Positions 1-12,203 of a DNA stretch of 64,000 nucleotides are shown one piece after another. The number at the start of each line of letters is the position of its first letter. Position 1 is the stretch's first letter. This stretch comes from Rachycentron canadum (lineage: Eukaryota; Chordata; Actinopteri; Carangiformes; Rachycentridae): positions 15,694,230 through 15,758,229 of the forward strand of contig CM076669.1 in assembly GCA_038496675.1 (NCBI GenBank), given 5' to 3'. The position numbers and the translations under genes are program-made. Below the pieces are notes generated by a model. It had not been told where the DNA came from. It worked only from the letters and a program-made list of their open reading frames with translations, and did not search any database.

Positions 1-1316
1 GGTAGCAACAATGTGCTGTTCAAACAAAGGTCATGTGCAGTAAACGGCACAGAGGTTAGAAAAGTAGGCTGAATCCCTGCAGCAGTCATATGAGGAGGAA
101 ATGCTCTGGAGCAAGACAGTTAAACCCGGTGGAGCTGTTAGAGAAGTGAGAGTGCCACTGAAAAAGAGCATATGTTGTCAGTTCACTCTCAGTGGATATA
201 TAAATATTGGAAAAAATAATTCTCTGTGAACATCTGCTGCCAAAAGCTGCAAAGTCTGTTAACTTAGCAAACTGAGATGAAAACATCTGAAAGCATCTTA
301 TCCGGGTTGGTGACGGCCTCTGTGAAGCTCCTCGTCTCTGATTGATAGAGGCTGCTGGTGCCGAGACCAGTCAGCCAGTGGATGAAACTGGATCAATGTG
401 ACAGTGATGGTGTTTTATGATGCCAATAAGATGCTCTCTGCGTACCCCACTCTCTGCTATAAACGTAGACACTCAGAGACTTGGTAATGGACTGGGCTGG
501 TACTTGTAAAGCCAAAACATGCTCGCTTTTAAGAAATGGGACTCCAGTGTCTCCCTCTGGTTAGAGATGAGTGGGATTCAACATATTTTGCTGCTTTTTG
601 TGAGTGTACATTTTGTGATTCCACACGCTGACCTAAAAATACAGCGTTCTTTTTTCTCCGTGCCACATCCCTCAGATACATTATGAATAATGGATTGCCT
701 TTATATCTTGCTTGAATATTTCCATCTCCCAAGGGCTTCAAGTGTGCGTGCTAGTGTGTAGTATGCCTGTGTGTGTGTGAGTTTCCGTGATGCACTAAAA
801 AAGATATCCAGATTAACATTGTTCTTCCATTCTGTGAGTGCATTAGCAACCTCTTGTGAAGTAGACCATTGAACTTCAAGTCTTCAGCTGTTCAGTGTAT
901 TTTGGTCAGGATGAATTATGCAAGAATTTGCCCATCCACACAGGAACAATGGCCTTTCCTTTTGAAAAGTATATACAGAAACCAAGGGTAATATGGTATA
1001 TCTGATTCATTGAGTCAACAGGAGGGAAAAACAATTTGTTATCATATATGTTTTAAATTTTTTTTTTATATTATAACTACATCAGCTACTCGCAGTGTCT
1101 TTGGTTGCCAACATCTAATTGATAATAGTAATAATAATAATAACCATAGTAATAATAATAATAATATGAGTCTGGTTCTGTTCCAGGTTTCTGCCACTTA
1201 AAAAGATGTTTTTCATTCCCGTTGTTGCTAAGTGCTTGTTCTTAGAGGGACTTGTTGGGTCTTTATAAATAATATTATAAAGAGAAGGTCTAGAACAATA
1301 TAATAATATATCATAT
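1..1316. other. Non-coding, no gene seen
   Basis: No exon with credible splice sites or domain is visible. An AAT-type trinucleotide repeat occupies 1122-1166. Confidence 0.5.
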
Positions 1317-2790
1317 CATGTACAATACTATGCAAAAGTCTGAAGTCACCCTTATTTATTTTCCCAATTATTTCTCAGTCACTTTATTAGAATAGAACCA
1401 GACACGAGCAATAACAGGAACCTGGCTCTTAAACCTAAATGGAATGGAGCCATAATTAATGTCATTGCTAACAAACAAACTACTCAAGATGTGGTGTTCA
1501 AGCTGTTATAAAGAAATTTGAAGAATCAGGAGAGGTTGAGCACAAAAAAAAAAAAAAAAAAAATCTGATGAGAAGTTTCTCAGAGTTTCTTCTTTGAGAG
1601 AAGAAGTCCAGCAAGGACCTGGCTCAGCATCTGGCAGCTTCATCAGGATGAAGCCAAGTTGACCTTCTACAGTCAGAAGCTTGATCAGGAATGACCTTTG
1701 TGGAAGGGCAGCAGCCAAGAAACCACTTTTTCAGAAGGGAAACAGGGAGAAAAGGCTAAAATAAAGCTCACAAAGATTTGAATGAAGATCAGTGGAACAG
1801 AGTATGATGGAGTGATGGATCCAAGTTTGAAATTTCTGGGTCCAGTCATTGCCAATATGTGAGAAGAAGAGTTGGAGAGAGATGAAGAATGATGCCTGAG
1901 GCCTTCAGTGAAACATGGTGGAGGCTCTGTCCTGGTTTACAGCTGCATTTCTGTCAGTGGTGTTGGTGATATTGTCTGAATTGATGGGATCATGATGCTG
2001 AAAAGTACAGACAGGTTTTAATTCATCGTGCCATTCCTTCTGGAAAGAGCCTGATTGGGAATGGTTTTATTTTTCAGCATGATAATGATCCTAAGCTCAC
2101 TGCTAATGAAGTAAAATCATATTTGGAGCAAAAAACAGCTGACAGTCATGAACTGGCCTCCACAGAGTCCAGACTTGAATATTATAGAGGCAGTATGGGA
2201 TCAGCTGGACAGAGAGAGAAAGAAAAGACAGCCTTCATCTAAAGAAGAAGAAGTGCTGAAATAAACTGGTATAATATACCAGAAGATGACTTCAGAAAAT
2301 GTCAGGAGAGTCTCCCCAAAAGAGTTCAAGATGTGTTTCGTGCCAAGGAGGTCACACTAAATACTGACTTTCACCAGTAGAAGCCATTTTGTTCTGAAAA
2401 TTGTGTGGTTTTTTTAAAAATATTTTATGTAGATATTTTAGGGATTTAGATATAACACTGGAAACTCAAGTGGATTATTTAAATCTATTTCAGTTGTGTT
2501 TTGTAACACTGAAGTAACATTTTCTCTATCTGTTCAACTACCAATACACTGGGGGCCACAAGAAGAAACCTCAGTGCTGCAAAACTGTGAGTTTGTGAAT
2601 CAGTAACAGAACTGTGGTAACAATTTCCTGCTGTTTTTCCTGCTTGTAAGAGAAAGCTGGTGTTACCCTGAAAGCAGCAGCACTATTCCTTCATTACCAG
2701 CTGACAGTGTTTGGAAATCAAATATTCTCTTTGCATGAGAGCGAAAACTTCAGATGTGTAGAACTTTAGACAGTGCTGTGGTACATTATA
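1317..2790 (+). mobile_element. Decayed Tc1/mariner transposon
   Basis: Plus-strand transposase fragments occur in different frames, broken by stops and by an A-run at 1541-1563. They include a stretch like STVRSLIRNDL...AAKKP near 1670-1720, FQHDNDPKLTANEVKSYLE near 2075-2130 (the second catalytic Asp region of the DDE nuclease) and MNWPPQSPDLNIIEAVWDQL near 2153-2215. The left end contains ACTATGCAAAAGTCTGAAG. A diverged inverted match (about 2747-2790, with ACTTTAGACAGTGCTGT) fits the right end. The element is about 1.5 kb, usual for Tc1, and inactive. Confidence 0.85.
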
Positions 2791-5700
2791 GCTTCCCTTG
2801 CTCTTGCTCTTTATGCAGGGGTGATTAAAAACACACACATATAGACACACACAGCTTCTTGATTATTGTATCACTACATTATTGTCTTATATGAACACAT
2901 TTCCCCCACAATGTACATTATCCTCGTCCTCTTTTTGTCTCTCTCATACACACACATACACACACTCTGTCTCCATCCCTCCAAGGTTATAGGCCAGTCT
3001 ATGAATTGCCGGAGCGTGCCCAGCATGTGTCAGGAGGTATTGGTGATGTCAAAAGACCTTCAATCTCTGAGCTTATGTTTGCTGCAGAGAAAACACTGCG
3101 AGCACCTCAGGGGAAATAACACAGCACAAATCCCACATAATGTCAATACTTCCACACCACTACATTTCATTCATGAGCCGGCTCCGGAGCATCTCTACAA
3201 AACCGAGAAGCACCTCCCAAAGCATCCTGACATGGTAATGAAAACAGCCAGTATGCTAACTTATGTAGCAATAATTAGACCCTACAGTAACGGAGGCAAT
3301 ACGCAGGCTGTCAGGTGGAGGTCGATAACCCTGATTATGTTTGTAAATGTACAACTTGGACATTTCAACAGAAACACTGCTGGAAATATAACAATGCTCT
3401 TATACCCATAATGCATCTGCCATTTTGATATGTTCTCCTTCATATAATCTAGTCACCCATCAATGTATACTCTGAATCACTTGTATTATAGTCATATTTT
3501 CTTCAATATGATAGAAGTGGATTGAGATATTTGTGATGCATAACTGAATTTTAAACCAGAGCTAGTTTCTACATTTCAGGTTCTGTGTGGATTAAACACA
3601 AGATTCAACCTAAATAGATAAATAGTAACATTTAGAGGTGTTGCTAGTTGGATTTTTTTTTTGGCAGTTTGGACAAAGCCTGATGTTACCCTGGTCTCTA
3701 TAGCTAATCTCTTTCATGACACCTGTATGGGGATTTTGAACGCAGACCTGCTGTATAATCAAAAAAACATGGACATCTACCTTTCTACAATATGGGACTT
3801 TTAACAGTTCTCTGACTTCTGCCAGTCAGCACATTTTAGGACTGCTTCTATAAATTATAGGACATTTCTGAAAAGCAAATGAAAAAAAAAATAATTTAAA
3901 TGTTGTTTTAATACTGTAAGTGTTGCAAATGGAATTCCATTCACCTCCATTGTATTTGGGCAGAAGCAGAGATCTCAAGCACTGAGAATTTTTGTACTTT
4001 AGCCTGGTAGCATAGCGAATATACAATAAAGCAAATCAGTCAGCAAACTCGTGTGAATTGTCTAAGTGAAATATGTAGAGTATTTATATCTGGCACCTAG
4101 GCTCTCTGCTTGTCGCTCCTAACAAGGGAACACCAGGCTCAGCACAGCAGGAAGGCAGTGAATGCCTGAACCAGCTTGCAGGCTTTTCTTCATTTTGTGT
4201 AACTGTGGAGAAATGTGTATGGGTGTGCATTCGGTCAAATACAGTGACAAAAATAGCACAAAGCATGCTGAAGCATGAGGAAACACTCGACAGCGTGTTG
4301 TTCTTACAGGCATGCTTCAGAAGACAAAAACATGTGGTAATCTTAACCCCCAAAGCCTTTTCAAAGCATTCCTCATCCCTTACTAATCACTCAATGAAAT
4401 CTAAATAAATTAGACAGTTTGCTGTTAAAGAAATTCTTCTAGGGTTAAACCATAGATTTTAATCTGTTCCTGTCACATATGCTTTTACTGTGTATGCAAA
4501 GGATAACTTCCTGTTCTGGGGCACTGGTAGCATCCTGGTTCATAGGTGTGAGGGTGTGGTCAGGAGAACAAAGGAATTGGCATTTTTTTAGGAGAGGTGG
4601 ACAAGGAGTTTGGGAAATTGGCTCTGAGGGGAAACTGTGGCTGTCTACCACAGAGTTGGATCAAGGCATTCATCCCATTTTGTGTCAAAGGCTTCTGCAC
4701 ATGGACATGGGAATTCTGTGAGTGGAGGTGTTCGACCCCTGAGGCTGGAGACCAGAGATCAACTCTAGACTGAATACACTAAACCCCAGTGCTGCATCCG
4801 GTGATTCCTTTAGGATCCTTTGTCTTCAATGCATGACCATGGAACAGAAAATGGTGGACTGCTTTGGACTATATGGGACTCTCAAGGGGCTTGTTTGAGT
4901 TGGTTTAATCTGCCACAGGCCAGTGGACTCTCAGTTCCTTTTTTGTGAATTTATTTTGGGTATTTGTATTGTGTCCATAGTTCAGTTTGTTTTTGGGTTA
5001 ATGTTGAGAGGGTTTGTAAGTATTTAAAATCAAATTTTCTTTATTTACCGGATTGTTATAGTAGATATAACAGAGGGGAACAAGCACTGTCATAAGTGTG
5101 CAGTGTTGAACAGTATGTGTCAAACAAGGTGACCAATACAAAATAACTGGTGGAGCCCATACATTACATTACTGAAGCAGTAATGTTACATCGAGCTGTA
5201 GCATTACAACTGGTGTTCCCTGTTAGTGCTGGGCTGGTGTGTGGCTACTCGCTACCTCTTGGGTGTAAAGTCAGTGATGCTCCAAACAGTAGTATTTCAG
5301 CCACTTCTGTCCATCACCAGGCTCCTAGAAAAAAGAAGTGGTAGGTCACGCCCAAGTTGTAGAGCAGAAGGCACAGTTAAAGTACATTGATGGACTGGGT
5401 TAGTTTCAAAGAGCAACATTTTAGAGACATATACTTTTACATAGGTTGAACCTAATTTTGGGAACACGTTGCCTGTGTTGTGCAGGGCTGCTGCTACTGC
5501 CAGCTCTATTTTTCTACATCGTTTGTAGGCGACTCAAACGTGAGATTCTTTTTCACTTGAAATTCATTTGTGACAGTCTCCACGTGAAGCTGCTAACATG
5601 TTTAAATATATCATTTTACACTTGACGGCAGTGTCATATTCAGACACTGGACACTGAGTTATATGTTGAGTGGTACTAGCAGGTTGGCTCTGGTGAAGTC

Positions 5701-8700
5701 CATTTCAGTCTGAACTGAAAATATTAGGCGGACTGAAATTTGGTTCACAGCTTCATTTTCTCTGAAGGATTAAGTGTAACAACTTTGATCCTCTGACTTT
5801 TTATGTGGTGCCGTCGTCATAGGTTTATGACCAAATATATGCAAAGCTAATGGCATTGCCATTTGTTCAGAGCTAATGCTAAACTAAGATGATCATCTTT
5901 GCTTACTCTAGGTGAGTAATTAGTCACTCACTTTATTTTAGCCATTTTTCATCCTTCTCTTTCTAAGGTGATGCCCACACTAGGATATTTTAGTTTTAAA
6001 GCACATCATGTTTGCAACATTCACACCAGCTCATACAGTCAAGTGATATTCTTTTTCGAATATGATAGTATGGATGGATGGATGGGGCTAAAACACGGAG
6101 ACAGAGATTGTTTTGGTTTGCAACGCTGTTTTAAAATGAAAATTTATCAGTGTGGACGTAGCCTAAACTTACCTTAAGAGGTAAATCTCTTGCTTTGCGA
6201 ACAGGAATATTTTCCTGGGCAGAATTCTCAGACCACATGTATGGGCCTCTGGTCCAACATGGCTGAAGTACTTTACGATGCAATTTCTGGCGAGACTGTT
6301 TACTTCTTGGTTATTTCAGGTGGAAACTGCCAGTTATCAATGTTTGATGGAGCTGCTCCTCTCTGTAGAGTACAAACTCAAAGACCAAACAGACTGAATA
6401 TGTGCCTACACATTTCATCAAGGAAGTGAAATTAGACTTTGAAAAGAATCAGATTTCCAATGCTGTTTGTTTATTCGCTTTAACTAATGACAAGAGGGGC
6501 TGCGGGCCTGGACCTCTGTACCGCCTGCTCCCTGAGAGCATTTGGCCACACTTCACAACACACTTCATAGACTGCCTTACATTAGAAAAGAAACTCCCAG
6601 CCACGGCAGATTATTCCCTATTATTTCCTCAAAGAGAATATAAAATCAGCTCTGTGGCTCCTTGCAAAGGGTAAAGTCATCTTTGTTAGTGGAAGCTCTC
6701 AGTGCTCAGTCTAATTCATGTGCGACAGGTCCTTTTCCGTCCTCTCTTAATTGTGTCCTTGGGCCCTGGCTCTGCCCCGCTGGGTAATGAGAAGTAATAC
6801 ATGAGTTTGATGTTTTTATTTCATGATATGAGACAGCTATATCATCTGCAGATATTGCTTTTATGGTAATTAAAAGGTAACGTCTTTGTCAAATAACCCC
6901 CACCCCACCCCACGATTCCTTATCAAGCTTCATTCCTTATCGAGTTCACTTCAAAATGAATATTTTTGCTGTTATGATGAACAGGTAATGGAAATTTTTA
7001 CAAAACTTTTTGATAATGTCAAAAGACCTGGTTACACCATCATTTCTAACTGAAACTCTCATTTAATTGTGTGGCGTTTAAACTGCTCCACAGAGAAGTT
7101 TTTAGACAAGCTAACTAACTTGTCTGTTAACTGACTGTTGGCTTGTGACTGACCAGTTATGTTTGACTGGCTGGTGTGTAGCCATGAACTTGTAGATGCA
7201 GCATCTTCAACAGTCCTTATCTAGTGTTTGTGTGTAGAAGCTGTTGAATGGTTGTGCTTTGGAATGATTCCTTGTAACTTGGACCATACAGAGCATATTT
7301 TTCTCAGCCCTCTGACATGACCCAGGAGTGTCTCCTGAAATAGTGAAATTGTGGCCCAATGGCAGCAGGCATACTGATCCTTGGTTGTCATGGTTACGCT
7401 CATAAATTTAAACTTGAACTGCTACAACCTTTTGGGAATCGAACACCGTTCTCCTGTTTCACGTTCCAAGCCATTGCAGTCAAGTTCACATGGGTAGAAA
7501 ACTAGTATCATGTTTTTGTGTTTAATAAAATCAAAGAAAGAAACTACATATACAAAAGACTTGGAACGCGAGTTTTTATGTTTCCCAGTGTTGTGAAAGT
7601 GTTGGTGTGTATTTGTGCTTGCTGGTCTCTGTAGAGTTGGCTACACACTTGCAATTTCTTTTGTGATAACATTACTGTCATCCTATTGTTCCTTTTACAT
7701 TTTTGCCACCTTGCTGTTGCTTTTGAGGGTCACACTTTATGGTTTTATTTTCCTGCCTGGCTGAAATATCAGTACAGCACAGTGAAGTACCCGCCCATAC
7801 TCATTCCTATGTAACTGAATTCAATGTTGATGCTTTTTTTTTTTTTTTTTTAGACCAGATTGTCTACATTAAATATAAAAAGATGAGGTGATGTCCTTTT
7901 TGTTTCTAAACATCCAGCTTTTATCTCATCTATTATTCTGTGATTTCACTGACTGACAGGTGTAATCAGTTTACAGAGGAATCTGTGCCCATGCACGTTT
8001 CCTCTCAGTCGACTCTGCTGGATATAATCAATTTAGAAAAGCATCTCCTTTCCCTAAATATTGATCTCCGTGACTCTTGGATAACATGTTCACTTAAATG
8101 CAGCAATCTACTAATCCATAGTAATTGAATCTACCAGTGCACCACATTTTCTTCATGTAGGATCATTGTGTTTTTATCTGACTCGCATCATCTGATCTCA
8201 GTTTTTTCTGATTTGCTGATAAATATGCTAATGATGTTACTGGTAAACTTACTCATGCATGAGACATTTGCTTTGGGAAATGACTTGTGGGCCAGCATAG
8301 TCACTGGGCCTCTTAACAGCCAACACTGTTTGCTTGTCACAGAGCAGAAGCATTTGCTATTGAACATAAGGAATTTCTAAAGGCTCCATGGTATTTTGGT
8401 GACGCATTAAGTGTTTAATTAAGCTTAAATGTTATAAATAAGTACATGTTTGCATAGACATGGGATCATCACATATTTGGAGCATTCAGTTTAGTAAAAT
8501 AAAAGCCTGAAATCCAAACATTTCTCAGTCTATAATGGAAGAAGTTTAATTCTCTGTAACTGCATCATTACATGGCAGAATAAAAGCTTTCTTTGCTCCT
8601 GTGCTCCAGTATTTTTTTTTTTTAAATTCATCTCATCTGCCTTTGAAATCTGAAGCTTTTTTTTTTTTTTTTGCCCTACTCAGCTATGCTCCACTGTGAC

Positions 8701-11199
8701 CCTTGATGAAAACTAGGCTGCATTCAGAAACCTTGTGGCCATGGTACATGTGGTTACCATGGAAATCACAACACTTTGTTTTATTAAATGGCTGCAAGGA
8801 ATGACAAAAAATGCACGTGGGCGTCTGGCATGAAGGATGCTCAATCAGCTTTTGATTTATTCACAGAGCCTCCTGTTGAGACGATTTTTTTATTTTTTTT
8901 TTTTCTCCTTTTCTTTAAACGGAGACAAATTGCTCAGAATGTGGTTGTTTGTGTGTGTCTTCCCAAGAGTCTGTCCTTTTCACGGACACGGCCAGGGCAT
9001 TCATTACCTCGGAAAGCTGCAACATTAGATAAATTCATGAAAAAGCAGATGGCTGCCGGCGGCTTCCTGCCTGTCGTGTGCAGCCTGTGCACAGCCTCTG
9101 CTTGAAAACCTGGAGCCATGTGTAGCTGTAAAGCCCCGCGGTTTGTCTGCGCCTGTCAATAACACTTTTGTCTTCCTCACTGAATAAAAAGAGAGCAATC
9201 GCTTTTGTTCGGCAGCCCGTTTGTTTTCCCGTTATCTGCGCTGTGGCAGAAAAAGACTGCACTGGCGAGGAAAATAGCATCCTGCTATGAAGTCTTTGTT
9301 AATTGTCTCCTTAAAAAGTGTCTCCTTCACTGTAGCCCGTGATGAGGCGTGGCTCACTCCTCCATAGAGAAGACCAGCGTTGGCTATGAACACAGGTAAA
9401 TTAAGTTCTTTACATGAGTCGATTCAGTCCTTAAGGAGGAATCTGGCAGTAAGTTTGTCCATCATGTAGTAGTAGACTGTTGCTACTAGAGCTCCAGAGA
9501 GAGGAGATGTTTTGGTTCTATTATATTTTCGTATGGATTGGGTTGTTGTTGGTTATGGATGGCTAACTACTTGTGACTTGGACTCTGGTGGTCCTGACTC
9601 TGTTTCCAGTATTTTAATCTTCTCACCTCCCGGTAACTACACGCCCACACCAAGGCAGCCCATGGTGGTTTTTTAACTTGGTACCAATGTTAGTGGCTAG
9701 TAGCTGGGTACTGTATCTGCTGAATGCTAAAATAACATTTTGACTTTTTTTATTATTGAGGCAATATTAATACATATGGATGAGATATGTTTTTACATAT
9801 TTCTTCATATTTTTATCTGCAGTATTATTTTACATATTGGTAGGACACAGCACTAATGATGCAGCTCCTGCTCATCTCCTTTCAATAGCTCCGGCTCAGG
9901 ATGTAGAGCGAAGGTCCGAGTCTACCACCCATCCTCTGCTCTGTTTGATCACAGCGTGGCATCCATGCATGAAATTAACCAAAATGCAATGTGGGAACTA
10001 AACACACAAATGAGTCAGCTGGTAATGGTGTGTGTTGCAAGCATTGGTTATATGCTGGGTATGCCAGTGTGAAACAGTGGCAATGCAAATCAAATATTAT
10101 TTAAATATTACAAATAATAATAATAAGTTAATGTATTAATGGAAAAACAAGACTGATATTGTCTGGACATTGGCAAAGGGATAATGCTGAGTGCTCCCCA
10201 GCCAAGATACTGAGCCCTGAATTGCCCCCAATGTATCATTGTTTGTTTGCAAGTGTTCACAACTACACAGGTATCTTTGTTCATGTAAACTACCTGTCAT
10301 CTGTTTGCAGAATGCTGTTTTTACTTTCAACCTTTGGTAGAAATGTTTTTATTCTAACAACATCCACAGTGTTTAACAGAAAAACTCTCACTGGATGATG
10401 CATTAACCCTACAGGCTGATTTTATGACCACCAGAAATCATGCTTTGTCCATAGATAGTGGATGGTTCAGTGTTACCACCATCCTTGGCCTCGGAGGCAT
10501 GAATCAGAGCTGTGTGGAATTAAAATTGTTTTGGCAGAAACTGAATGGGACTTTTGCCTCCAGAACCAGGAGGTCTGAAAGCAACAGTGAAGGTTATTCT
10601 TCAGTCACGTTCCTCAAAAAAGCACCTCCGGCTTCCACTTTTTGTGGAGACTCTTCCTCTGACTTACTGTTGGCGCCTTGCACACATGAATGAACATGAT
10701 GTTAATTTACTGACCCAGCTCTTTCAGACAGTTCAAATTTTGTTGGACCTAATAGATCAAAGTCTGATATTTACAAAGTTTTAACGAAGCCTTGAACGCC
10801 TCACAGCCCAGCCCTTATCGGGCTGGAGCTGTTCCCAGCTCCGGATGACAGTAGTACAGTCGTACCACATGGACTGGTCTGTCACAGTCTAACACATATA
10901 CAGTTTAGAAAGTGTGTGTTTCAAGCACATTTTCACTGTACACAAAAAATCTGAATGGAAGAATAAAATAAAAAAAATTGATATATGTACATGAAAAATA
11001 ATGTAATAATCAGTAAAAGCAAAACATCAGATCTGTGTCCAGAGATGTCCAGACAGGAGCATTCCCCAAATGAAAACATGAAAGAAACATAACATCCATA
11101 TTAATAATGAAAATAATCTCCTGTAAGCACACCATCCTTTAGTTGAATGACACCGGACTGGAGAATCTGACCCACCAGCTGTTTGTCTTGACAGACCAT
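2791..11199. other. Non-coding, gene-poor tract
   Basis: No gene recognised. It contains a dispersed-repeat fragment at about 3640-3800 and homopolymer T runs near 7840 and 8660. A 181-codon open frame at 2866-3411 begins in low-complexity DNA and has no recognisable domain. Repeat-free blocks at about 6440-6880 and 8960-9330 look like candidate conserved non-coding DNA. Confidence 0.45.
3640..3800 (+). repeat. Fragment related to dispersed repeat families A and B
   Basis: It has GGTCTCTATAGCTAAT..TTTCATGACA, shared with the copy near 17655, followed by CAGACCTGCTGTATAATCAA, shared in diverged form with 33420-33450. This suggests that families A and B are parts of one larger element. Confidence 0.5.
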
Positions 11200-11345
11200 A
11201 CAAATATTCACATCACTATTGTGGAGGGAAACATGCAACTATTCACACCTACAGGATATTCAGTTTAGTTTATCTAACTCTTATAACTTTGGAGGAAACA
11301 AGGAACATCAGGAAGCAAACACAGACACAGTGGGAGCCTTAGATT
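11200..11345 (-). repeat. Decayed SINE-like copy
   Basis: Read on the minus strand it has CTCCCAC, then a diverged TTAGATAAACTAAA, then CCTGTAGGTGTGAATAGTTG. This is the same order of blocks as in the clearer copies at 47843-48078 and 59590-59785. Confidence 0.5.
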
Positions 11346-11558
11346 AAAATCTAGGGGCCAATATTGCTAACCTCTGCACCAGTGTAATATATTCATTACC
11401 ATATTAATTAAAATATCATCACTCAAGGAAAGTCATGGAGAACCACTTCCAACATGCAGGTCAGGAAATAAGGCAAACATATTAGTTTTACTAGTTTATA
11501 CCAGAATGGTAAGAATTATAAGCAGCTCAGTCTGAGCCAGCAAAAACAGCACTGAGCA

Positions 11559-12203
11559 TACACTGATCAGCCATAACATTATGACCACCTGCCTAATATT
11601 GTGTACATCCCCCTTTTGCTGCTAAACTAGCCCTGACTCATCAAGGCGTGGATGCCTCTGGACCTCTGAAGCTAAGCTGTGGTATCTAGACCAAGACGTA
11701 AGCAGCAGAACTTTGTGAGGTGGAGCCTCCATGATCAGACTTGTTGGTCCAGCTCATCCCACAAATGCTGGACTGGACTGAGATTTGGGGAATTTGGAGC
11801 CAAGTCAACAACTGGGACCCAAGGTTTCCCAGCAGAACATTGTCTAAAGCATCACACAGCCTCCACCAGCTTGACTTCTTCCCATAATGCATGCTGGTGC
11901 GATGTCTTCCCCAGGTAAGAGACATATACTTCTGGTAGGTCCTGACCACTGCAGCCTGGAAACATCCCACAGAGCTGCAGTGTTGGAGAAGCTCTGACTC
12001 AGTCGTCACATCACAGTTCGGTTCTTGTCAAAGTCGCTCACATCCTCACACTTGACCATTTTTACTGTTTAAACACATTAACTTCAGACTAAAAGTTCAG
12101 CCGCTGCCTGATATATCCACCACTGACAGGAGCCATGGTAACCAGGTAATAATGTTATTCACTTCACCTGTCAGTGGTCACAATGTTATGGCTGATCGGT
12201 GTA
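11559..12203. mobile_element. 645-bp non-autonomous TIR element with TA target site (Tc1/mariner-type MITE)
   Basis: The left end reads TA then CACTGATCAGCCATAACATT. The right end is its inverted complement with few changes (ATGTTATGGCTGATCGGTG then TA at 12202-12203). Terminal repeats are about 28 bp. A TA dinucleotide on both sides fits Tc1/mariner target duplication. Open frames inside (11679-11918 plus, 11686-12009 minus) do not resemble an intact transposase. TGATCAGCCATAACATTATG is, from memory, a common fish repeat end. Confidence 0.85.

Noticed and set aside
2866..3411. 181-codon plus-strand open frame, the longest in the left half
   Set aside because: It begins in a CA/CT-rich low-complexity stretch, has no recognisable domain, no clear promoter or splice signals, and composition typical of non-coding DNA.
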